Both the position numbers and the translations under genes were made by a program. The notes beneath the pieces are model-generated. The model was given only the letters and a program-made list of their open reading frames with translations. It did not search any database and was not told where the DNA came from. From the NCBI GenBank assembly GCA_019448385.1, contig JAGTXO010000038.1, positions 62,001 to 126,000 on the forward strand: 64,000 bases of DNA, given 5' to 3'. The first letter of the stretch is position 1. Each line of letters opens with the position of its first letter. Of this stretch, positions 38,993-47,268 are shown piece after piece. This DNA is from Diacronema lutheri. Lineage: Eukaryota; Haptophyta; Pavlovophyceae; Pavlovales; Pavlovaceae.

Positions 38993-40480
38993 TCACGCCC
39001 CGCGCTCGTGGGCGAGGATGGCACACACGCGCTCGATGCGCCGGCGGTCTGCGTCGGACCACGCGTCGACAGGCGCGTCCGCCTCGTCGTGCGCGCGCGC
39101 GAGGTCGGCGCGCAGCAGCAGCACGTTGCCAACGGACGGCGGCAGTGAGCGGTCGCGACGCGTGAGCTCGAGGTTGGCGGCGCGCGAGTCGAGCGGCTCG
39201 GCGGTGAGCGCGCAGCGCATCGCCCAGCCAGCGACGCACGCGAGCTCGAGCGCCTCGGCAGACAGCGTGCTTGACAGAGCCTGCGGGTCGGCGCCGAACA
39301 CGTCGCGCTCGCGTGCAGCGAGCTGCGCGGCCATGCGGCGCAGCAGCGCGCGCGCGGGGCGCGCGGGCAACTGCGGCTGCGGCGCGCGGCCCGTGAGCAC
39401 GCCAACCGCGCTCAGCGCACACAACTGGCCCACGCCCGCCACCAGCGGGCCGCGCTCGGACGCCCACTCGTCCTCTGCGCCGCTCCGGTGCCGCAGCGGC
39501 TCGCTGCTCCAGAGCACGAGGCTGCCCTCCACGAGGCTGCCTTCTGCAAGCTTGCCCTCGCCGCCAGGCGCGTCCGACGGCCGCGCGCGCGCCGCACTCG
39601 GCTCGTGCCGCGCGTGCGACACGCCGCTGCCGCCGCTGCCGTGCTCAGCGGCGGCGGAAGCGGCGGCGGTGAGCAGGATGCGCGTGGCGTGCACGGTCGG
39701 GTCGGCGATCATAGCGTCCGCGAGCGATGGCGAGACATGCCAGCGCGTCAGGTCGCACGCACCTGCAGTGCGGCCGACCGAGAGGACGCGCACGCGGCGC
39801 GCGGCGCACAAGGCGAGGAGCCGCGCCTTGTCCTCGGCGCGCTCGAGGCAGTCGATGACGAGCGCGACCGCCGAACCGTCGGGCGCAGGCGCGAGCGCCG
39901 CCTCGGCAGACGGCGCGCCCGGCGCGACGCCGCACGTGCGTGGCGGGAGGTCGGCCCACTCGGCGCTGAGCAGCTCGACGTCGCAATCTGGCACGGTGCG
40001 CGCGAGCTGCGCGCGCAGCACCGCGCCGCATGGCTGGCCCACGTCTCGGCCCACCGCCACCGCGTCGACCGCGAGCGAGGCGCGCGTGACGACAGACGCA
40101 CCGACGAGCCGCAGCCTGCGCACGCCGCCACGGCCCAGCATGTGCGCGGCATGCCCACCTACGCCCGAGCCGAGCCCAATGACGACGACGAACGCGCCAC
40201 AGAGCGCTGCGTGCGCCGCGTCGCCGAGGAACGCTCGGCCGCGCGAGAGCTGCTCGTCGAGCAGTTGCGCACGCTCGTCGCACAGGCCCTCCACCCAGAG
40301 GAGCCGGTGGCCGTCGGCGCGCATCGCGCCGTCGCCGTCCCCGTCATGCGGCGGCGGCGGGCGCGCGTCGCGCGCACGCCGGCCGCGTCTCACCGCGAGA
40401 AGCGCGTACGCGGCGACGCCTGCGCCAAACGCCAGAGCCGTGTATGGTACGTGCGTGGATGCGCCATTCCGCGTCGCCAT
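38993..40480 (-). CDS. TcdA/CsdL-type E1-like protein (tRNA t6A dehydratase family), probably inactive
   Basis: Single exon, 495 residues. An N-terminal membrane helix (LAFGAGVAAYALLAV, about 14-30) matches the membrane-anchored eukaryotic members. The Rossmann start is visible (VVVIGLGSGVGGHAAHMLGR), as are the later family blocks (VALVIDCLERAEDKARLLALC; GACDLTRWHVS; NLELTRRD; PPSVGNVLLLRADLARAHDE). Family enzymes make cyclic t6A at tRNA position 37 using ATP. Here the ATP-site motifs are altered: where members have a D-F-D stretch this one reads VGASVV, the S-L-N-R-H stretch reads ASLAVDA, and the Lys after D-V-G-x-P is Cys (DVGQPC). That points to a pseudoenzyme or a changed reaction. It shares a 54-base divergent start region with the plastid protein gene. 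Confidence 0.8.
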   Translation of the reverse strand: MATRNGASTHVPYTALAFGAGVAAYALLAVRRGRRARDARPPPPHDGDGDGAMRADGHRLLWVEGLCDERAQLLDEQLSRGRAFLGDAAHAALCGAFVVVIGLGSGVGGHAAHMLGRGGVRRLRLVGASVVTRASLAVDAVAVGRDVGQPCGAVLRAQLARTVPDCDVELLSAEWADLPPRTCGVAPGAPSAEAALAPAPDGSAVALVIDCLERAEDKARLLALCAARRVRVLSVGRTAGACDLTRWHVSPSLADAMIADPTVHATRILLTAAASAAAEHGSGGSGVSHARHEPSAARARPSDAPGGEGKLAEGSLVEGSLVLWSSEPLRHRSGAEDEWASERGPLVAGVGQLCALSAVGVLTGRAPQPQLPARPARALLRRMAAQLAARERDVFGADPQALSSTLSAEALELACVAGWAMRCALTAEPLDSRAANLELTRRDRSLPPSVGNVLLLRADLARAHDEADAPVDAWSDADRRRIERVCAILAHERGA

Positions 40481-40534
40481 TCCCCATCACAAAAAACTGA
40501 AGTAAAAGGAGCTCGCCGGGCGGTGTCGGACACG
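40481..40534. promoter_or_regulatory. 54-base bidirectional start region
   Basis: The ATG codons of the TcdA-like gene (-) and the plastid protein gene (+) face away from each other with 54 bases between. The gap holds an A-rich stretch (ACAAAAAACTGAAGTAAAAG) that stands out in this GC-rich DNA. Both 5' leaders must be very short or overlap. I see no TATA box. Confidence 0.6.
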
Positions 40535-41275
40535 ATGCAGCTCGCGCGCGCACTCTCGCTCGCGCTCCTCGCCTCCATCGCATCGTCGAGCTGCGCGCTC
40601 GGCGCGGCACGTGGCATGCAGCCGCGGCCGATGTCGCTGCCCGCGCGCGCGACCCTTGCGCCGCGGGCGCGCACGTCACGCACGACCGCCGCTGCGGGCG
40701 GCGTGCGCACGGCGCTTCGCCGCTGCACGGCGCGTTGTGCGGAGGGCCTGGAGCCCGAAGCCGGCGCGCCGCAGGGCGTGCCGCAGGCAGAGACGGGCTG
40801 GCGCGCGATGCTCTCCAAGTTCGTCCCCGATCGCGCCTTGCTCGCCAAGCACGGCTGGTCGATATTCATCTCGTACGGCCTTGTCTCGAACCTCAACTCC
40901 GGCCTGCTCGGCTCGCTCTCGTGGGCCACGTTCCGCAGGGCCAACCCAACGCTCTCGCCGCTTGGCTTCGGGACATCGCAGTGGACGAGCCTCTCGATCT
41001 CGCCCAAGTTCCTCGCCATATATGCTGGGTACTACGCAACGGTCGGCACGCTCCTGCGGCCTGCGCGCTTTGCGCTCGCGGTGGCGATGGCGCCCTTCTT
41101 CACACGCGTGGTGAAAACGCTGCGCGAGCGCTTCGGACTGCCGCAAGCGACCGCTGTCGGCGCGGTGGTCTTCGTGACCAACTTTGTGTTCTCGTCGATC
41201 GCGGCCGCCGCCGTGGTCAAGCTTGCCTGCCTGACCGCCGGCGTGACCGTCTTCGCCGCGCGCGTGCCGGCGTAG
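40535..41275 (+). CDS. Conserved plastid integral membrane protein of unknown function
   Basis: Single exon, 246 residues. The N-terminus is a signal peptide (ARALSLALLASIASSSCALG) followed by an Arg/Ser/Ala-rich stretch of about 45 residues, the two-part leader used by algae whose plastids lie inside the secretory route. The mature part has about three membrane stretches (GWSIFISYGLVSNLNSGLLG; FLAIYAGYYATVGTLLRPAR; VFVTNFVFSSIAAAAVVKL) and the block LRPARFALAVAMAPFF. I associate this block with a conserved plastid membrane family of plants and algae of unknown role; the assignment is from memory. The start is the first ATG. It shares its start region with the TcdA-like gene and is followed after 125 bases by DNAI4. 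Confidence 0.72.
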   Translation: MQLARALSLALLASIASSSCALGAARGMQPRPMSLPARATLAPRARTSRTTAAAGGVRTALRRCTARCAEGLEPEAGAPQGVPQAETGWRAMLSKFVPDRALLAKHGWSIFISYGLVSNLNSGLLGSLSWATFRRANPTLSPLGFGTSQWTSLSISPKFLAIYAGYYATVGTLLRPARFALAVAMAPFFTRVVKTLRERFGLPQATAVGAVVFVTNFVFSSIAAAAVVKLACLTAGVTVFAARVPA

Positions 41276-41400
41276 CTGCGGTCACGGAGGCCGGGGGTCT
41301 CGAGATGCCAGTTCCGCTTGAGTGGGCCATTGAACGGCCGCGCGGACCGCAACGTCGTCTCATTTTTGAAATCCGGCGGGTTTTCCGTTGCAAAGCCGCC

Positions 41401-44400
41401 ATGTCGGGCAACAACCCGATGCAGTCGTCGATGGGGCGTTCCATGGGGCGCTCAAGGATGGAGCAGAGCTTTGGCGGCTCGTCGACCGTGCGCCGGGCAG
41501 GTGCGAGCTTGCGCTCAAAGGCGGGCAACCGCGGCGCGGCGCACGGCAAGGCGGACGCGACGGGCCCGCGCAAGCTCGTGCCCGACCCCGCGCACCCAAA
41601 CCTGACCGTGTACCACGACGGGCGCGACGTGACGCCGCTCTCGCTGGTCAAGGTGGCGGTCGGCGCGGTACTGCTGTCCAGCACAGGCGACACGGGCACG
41701 TCGCAGGCCGTCTCCATGTCGGGCGAGCTCGCCAAATCGGGCGGGCTCGCGACGTCAATGCAGGAGTCCGGGATGATGGTCGCCGGGCAAATGTCGCTGC
41801 GCGACGGCGAGGGCTCCTTCTCGGACATGCTGACGGGCGGCTCGCAGCCGCATGGCGTCGGCTCTGAACCCGTCACTACGTGGTCCGCCGCCGGCCGCCG
41901 CGTTGACGAGCCCGCCGACGACGACGAGGGCTTCGCGCCGCTGAGCGACGCTGCGCTCGCCGCGTCCGTGACGCTCTACCTGACGGAGACGGCCACCTTC
42001 TTCTGGCTGGACATCGAGGGGGACGCCGTGGGAAAAGAGGTGCAGGCCGAACACGCCGCCACAGTCGCCGCGAACGAGCGCTACCTTTCTGTCAAGCAGA
42101 GCCGCGCCGCCTCATCCGATGCATATTCGGAGCGCGGCGCGCAGACGCTCTCCTACGAGCCGAAGATCAAGGAGACGATGACCGCGCCCGCGCTGACGTC
42201 GTCCATGACGTCGCAGGCTCACGCGCACCTGATCGAGGACGCGTACGCGGCGAGCGGCGGCGGTGACCGTCGCAACGCGCAGGCCGTGGCCGCCGTGGCC
42301 GCGCTCAGCGCAATCGCGATCGGGCCGAGCGGCGGGCCGGGCAGCGGCGCGTCGGCGTCGTCCGTCGGCGGCGGCGGGGCGAACGGGTCCAATCAGGCGT
42401 CGCTCGCGTCGTTTGGGCCGACGGGCGGCACCGAGCGCTCCGCAGTGGGAGGAGACGCAACCTCGTCCACCTCCATGGTCTCGACAACGAATCCGCAGCA
42501 GGGCACTTTCACCTCGTCCTACAGCCTGGCTGTGGGGCCGCACGCGGCGGGCACGGACGGCGATGCGCTGCGCGCGCGGCTTGATGCCAAGCTCGCCGCG
42601 CTGCTCTCGTCCGACGCTCTGAGCAACGCGGCACACACGGTCGAGCGCATGGTCGCGCAGAACGAGCTGCAGGTGGGGTGGAGCGGGGGCGGGCTGGCGG
42701 GAGGCGCGGGCGTGGCGAGCGGCAAGCGGGAGACGAAGGCCGGGGGTCGGGGGCCCATGCGCGCAGACGCGCCTTGTCGCGCGCAGCGCTCGCGCGCAGC
42801 GCTCGCGCGCGCCCCTGGCGCATATCGCTCAATGAGGCACGTGCCGCCGATCTGATCGCGCGCCGCCGCCCGCTCCGCTCCATGCGCCTCGGCAGGCAAA
42901 GCATCGGATCTATCGGGACGTGGTGCTCGGACCTACCGGCAGAATCGCGCATGGCGCGGGCGTCGCAGGCACGGCCACCGGTGCGCAGGGCGGCGCCGGC
43001 GCGTCGCCCGCGTCGGGGCGAAAGCAGCGGGCGGGCGGAAAGGGCGGAAAGGGAGAGGGCGCCGCGGCTGGCGCCAACGGCTCGTCGGGCGTGCCCGCGT
43101 CGCTTGAGGAGCTATGGCAGTTTGGCTGCGAGCAGACGCGCGGGCGCAACGTGGCCGCGCTCGCGTGGAACCCCGTCGCGACTGACGTGCTTGCAGCAGC
43201 GTACGGCCAATTCGAATTTGACGCGCAGAAGCCGGGGCTCGTCGCGCTGTGGGCGCTGCAGACGCCGCACCACCCGCTCCGGCTGTGGCGCATGCCGTCC
43301 GGCGCAACGTCGCTCGCCTTCTCGAGGTTGCAGCCCCACCTCCTCGCCATTGGCCTCTACTCCGGAATGGTCTGGCGCGGTCCCGCGCCACCGCCCTGCG
43401 CCACCCGCACCGCATCGCCGCCGCGTCGCCCCGCCCTCCGTTGGGCCGCCCCTCACGCGCGCGCGTGCCTCTCCTCCCCGTCCTCGTGCGATCCGCCTGG
43501 CGCACGCCGCCGCGCCAGGTGGGCGTGTACGACGTGCGCTCTGTGGAGGGCAAGTCCGTTTCAGAGTCGCACCCGATCTCTGGCAAGCACAACGAGCCTG
43601 TGTGGCAGTTGAGTTGGGTCGAGAAGCTGGGAGGCGCGGGCGGCGATGAGAACCTGATCTCCGTCTCGACTGACGGCCGAGTCACGCAGTGGGCGCTCAA
43701 GAAGGGCCTCGAGCGCACCGACCTGATGCGCCTCAAGAGACTGCCCGGCGTTGCAGGCGCGCGCGCCGGCACGGCGCCTGCCACCGCTCGCCATGCCGCG
43801 CTGCGCGCGCGCGCGCACACACACACCGAGCGCGCTCGCCCACGCCACCCGCCACCGCGAGCGTGCCCCCGCCCGGCCCCTCGCCGCGCGCGCAGGCTCA
43901 GCGCTCGGCCGCTCATTTGCGCACGTGCTCGAGCGCGGGCGCGCGGACGACGACGGCGGCGACAAGAAGGGTGGCGAGGGGGCTAGAACGGCGTCGCTCG
44001 TGGAGGTGCCAAGCGCGGAGGGTGGCATCATCAGCCGCAGGGCCGCCGGGCTGACCGTCGACTTCTCGCCCGTCGATCCGTCAATCTACATCTGCGGCAC
44101 GGAGGACGGCTCGATCCTCAAGTGCTCCATCTCCTACTCCGAGCAGCACCTCGAGGTGTACTCAGGGCACCGCGGGCCCGTCTACCGGCTCGCGTACTCG
44201 CCCTTCGCGCCGCACCTCTTCCTCTCGTGCTCCGCCGACTGGACGGCCAAGGTCTGGTCGACTGACGGCGACAAGCGCGAGCCGCTCCACTCATTCCAGT
44301 CGACGATGCACCAGGTGAACGACATCGCGTGGTCGCCGCTCTCGGCGACCGCGTTCGCCGCCGTCACGGCCGACGGGCGGATTGACCTGTGGGACCTCGA

Positions 44401-44632
44401 GTCTTCGACGCTTGACCCGGCCGCGACCGCGCACTGCGGCACGCCTCTCTCGTCGGTCGCTTTCGCGCGCGTCGACCCGGTCGTCGTCGCGGGCAGCAAG
44501 GACGGGCAGGTGCACGTCTTCCGCATGCACGGGCCGGCGGCGAGCGCACGGGTGCGCGCATTGTCGGCCGAGGAGCAGAGCGAGCGCCTGCTCGCGACGA
44601 TCGCGCCGAGTTCGCTCGCCGAGATCGGCTGA
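41401..44632 (+). CDS. DNAI4: Axonemal dynein intermediate chain DNAI4 (WDR78)
   Basis: Exons 41401-42672, 42896-43369, 43519-43756 and 43896-44632; 906 residues. It is an intermediate chain of an inner-arm dynein, so it works in the flagellar axoneme. Family marks: GRDVTPLSLVKV (about 70), SVTLYLTETATFFWLDI, ERYLSVKQSRAASSDAYSER with GAQTLSYEPKIKE, RIYRDVVLGPTGR at the exon 1/2 join, then WD repeats from exon 2 on (RNVAALAWNPVATDVLAAAY; VWQLSWVEKL; GLTVDFSPVDPSIYICGTED; GPVYRLAYSPFAPHLFLSCS; VNDIAWSPLSATAFAAV). The third intron uses a GC donor (43757) and has two candidate acceptors six bases apart, 43895 and 43901. I chose ATG 41401 because gccgccATG is a strong start context; an in-frame ATG at 41305 is possible. 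Confidence 0.88.
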
Positions 44633-44647
44633 GGCCAGGCCTTGAGG

Positions 44648-44689
44648 CCTGCTGCTACCTGGCTGATAGTGATAGGCTTCAGCAGCAGG
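44648..44689. other. Inverted repeat just after DNAI4
   Basis: CCTGCTGCT (44648-44656) and AGCAGCAGG (44681-44689) pair perfectly around a 24-base loop, 16 bases after the DNAI4 stop. Nearby AGGCCT words also pair. It may form a 3' end structure; no terminator type can be named. Confidence 0.45.
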
Positions 44690-44778
44690 GGCGCCATGCT
44701 TCATGCTGGGGAGGCCTCTTTGAAAAGCGGGCAGCGGTGGCTGACGTCAGCTGGCTGACGGAGGGGGGGTGGCGCGCG

Positions 44779-47256
44779 ATGCTGGCGGAGGAGGTGTTGG
44801 GCCCGCCTCTGCTATCGCAGCAGGCGACCGCCGAGTCGCTATCGATCCACGTCGTGCAAATGTCCATAGGCGAGCCGATCTCCGAAGGCTTTGGGCCGCG
44901 CAAGTACACGACGTACCGGATCACGACCGACATCAGGGACCACATCCTCCACTCCACACTCAGCGGCGGCGAGCTCGCGCTCGCGAACGGCGTCTCGTGC
45001 CGGCGGCGCTTCAGCGAGTTCCTCAAGCTTCGTGGCGAGCTCCTCGACGCGTGCCCTGGCGTCATCGTGCCCCCGCTGCCGGAGAAGCAGACCGTCGGTG
45101 CGCGCGACGCGCGCCCGCCCGCCGGCGGCTGCCCGCCCGCCCCGGGCCGCGCGCCGAGGCGGCGCTGCGCGTGGCTGCGGGCCCTCGCCACTGCTCTCGT
45201 GCGTATGCGAATGTGGCCGTGCGCCTTCCTCGCGGCGCGCGCCCGGCCGCGCAGCCGCGCGCGTGCCGGTGCGACTCCCGCTTGCCGTTCCTGCCGGTCG
45301 CCGCGCGCGCGCGCCGCGCACGGCTGCGCAGGGCGCTTCGATCCTGAGTTTGTGGAGAAGCGGCGGCGTGCGCTCTCCTCGTTCCTATGCAGCTGCGCCG
45401 TGCACCCAATCCTCGCAACGACGCCGCAGGTCTCATCCTTCTGCGAGTGGCCGCCCGCGCTTGTCCGAGCGGTCCTTGCCAGTGCCCCGCGTGACTATAT
45501 CCCGAGCGCGGAGGAGTGGGAGCGGACGGAGGGGGGAGACCCGCACAAGTCGGCGCTCGCCGACATCGTCGCCTTCGAGGCGCAGGCGCGCAAGCTGCGC
45601 GAGGTGCTCAAGCGCGACCACGTGCGTGAGCTCGAGCGGTCGGTCGACTTGATGGAGCTTGCTCAGGCCCTGTGCTCCTTTGGCAGCTCCGAGTACAATG
45701 TGGCGCTCAGGCACCACCTTGGACGGCTCTCGCAGGCGATGGGCGGGCTGAGCACGCTGAGCAAGCTGCAGGCCGAGGCGGACACGCGCACGCTGCTCGC
45801 CCTTCTCAAGGGTGCGCGCGCACACGCGCCGCACAAGGCGTGGCACGGTGCCGCACGGGCCCTCACGCGTGCGCGCACACGCGCCGCGCGCGTACCGCGC
45901 AGACTACAAGAACCTAGCCGGTGCCATCGCTGAGCAGTGTCAGCGGCGCGAGAGCGCGCACAAAGTGGTGGACGCAACGTCGACAGAGCTGCGCGCGGCG
46001 CAGGCGTTGCTTGCAAAGGCCGCGGGCAGGGCGGGCGCGTCCGGCGAGCGCAAGGCGGCGGACCTCGAGGCACGGGTGGCCGAGCTGCGCGCGCGCGCAG
46101 ATGGCGCGCACGCGCATCTGCAGCTGCACACGCGCACGCTCTCCGCCGAGCTCGGCCGCTTCCACGCGCAGAAGGCGGCGCATTTCCGCTCCGTCCTCGC
46201 GCAGATGGCTGCGGAGCGCGCGGCAACGTCCGCGCAAGTCCACGCGCGCTGGCGGGACCTGGTGCCCGGTGCGCGCGTGCATCAGCCGCGCGAGGCGGGC
46301 CCTGCCATCCCGAGTAGCGCGCCATGTGTGCAGCTCGATGACGTGGCCGCGTGGCCCCTCTCCGCGGCCTGCGACTGTGCCGCCGTGTGCCCCCTTTTCA
46401 CCCCCTCCCCTCCCCTCCCCACACCACCCTCCCCCCCCCCCCCCCTTTCACCCCCTCCCCTCCCCTCCCCACACCACCCTCCCCCCCCCGCCTTTTCACC
46501 CCTCCCCTCCCCTCCCCACACCACCCTTCCCCCCCCCCGCCGCCTTTTCACCCCTCCCCTACCCTCCCCACACCACCCTCCCCCCCCCCCCCCCCCTTTT
46601 CACCCCCTCCCCTCCCCTCCCCACACCACCCTCCCCCCCCCGCCTTTTCACCCCTCCCCTCCCCTCCCCACACCACCCTTCCCCCCCCCCCCCCCCCCTT
46701 TTCACCCCTCCCCTCCCCTCCCCACACCACCCTTCCCCCCCCCCTCCCCCCCCCCCCCCCCTTTTCACCCCCTCCCCTCCCCTCCCCACACCACCCTCCC
46801 CCCCCCCCCCCCCTACCCCCTTCCGCCATCGCTCGCGCCACCGTCCCTGCAGCCCTCGCGCCGCACGCGGACGCTTCGCCCGACGCGCGCCATGCGCGCC
46901 TCGCCGGCGCAGCCAACGGCTTCGAGCACTCGTCGCTGGCCGCGCCATTCGGCGGCGCGAGGGGGTGGGGCTCGCCCGGCGCGCCGAACGGCACGCCGCT
47001 CGGCGCGGGCTCTGACGGCGCGCACACAGACTCCTTCGTGCACGCGATGCACTCGCACGCGCAGCAGCTGCTCGCCGGGGGAGCCTCGCTGAGCGGCGCG
47101 TTGGCGCACGCGTACACGGCGGATGGCGACGGCGTGCCGCTCGGCACGTGCACGGGAGGCGGGGGCGGAGTGTCGCCGCTCAACGGGCACGGTGGCAGCC
47201 GCGGGCTCACAGGCGCTCAGCTCGCGGCGACGCAGTACAGCCCCCCTATTGTGTAG
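44779..47256 (+). CDS. PX-BAR sorting nexin
   Basis: Exons 44779-45097, 45332-45811, 45903-46268 and 46853-47256; 522 residues, phases agree. The PX domain (about 10-135) shows RRRFSEFLKLRGEL, the PxxP stretch VPPLPEK, then FDPEFVEKRRRALSSFLCS and HPILATTPQVSSFCEW. PX domains bind phosphoinositides on endosomes. A long coiled/BAR region follows (RKLREVLKRDHVRELERSVD; ALCSFGSSEYNVALRHHL; DYKNLAGAIAEQCQRRESAH; LRAAQALLAKAA), as in SNX4/SNX7/SNX30-type nexins that curve membrane for retrieval. The last 135 residues are low in complexity (Gly/Ala/His). All three introns begin GTGCGC. The third intron carries a large C-rich minisatellite. The start is the first ATG of the frame; an upstream exon cannot be ruled out. 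Confidence 0.82.
46391..46815 (+). repeat. C-rich minisatellite in a sorting nexin intron, 8 units
   Basis: Eight units of about 46-62 bases, each of the form CTTTTCACCCC(C)TCCCCTC, then CCTCCCCACACCACCCT, then a C run of 9-20 bases. Length differences are mainly in the C runs. It lies inside intron 46269-46852 and ends close to the acceptor, so it also acts as a very long pyrimidine tract. Confidence 0.9.
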
Positions 47257-47268
47257 GCTTAAGCTTGA

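Noticed and set aside
41305-41400. ATG 41305 as start of DNAI4
   Set aside because: In frame and possible, but 41401 has a much stronger start context (gccgccATG) and the extra 32 residues are AT-richer and unlike the protein that follows.
44703-44778. Upstream ATG/GTG starts for the sorting nexin
   Set aside because: ATG 44703 is in another frame and quickly meets a stop; GTG 44737 is not a usual eukaryotic start.
46351-46852. Pro/Ser/Thr-rich frames through the C-rich minisatellite as an exon
   Set aside because: Treating it as intron joins the preceding exon to the next with correct phase and gives a total divisible by three; all three frames read only low-complexity Pro.
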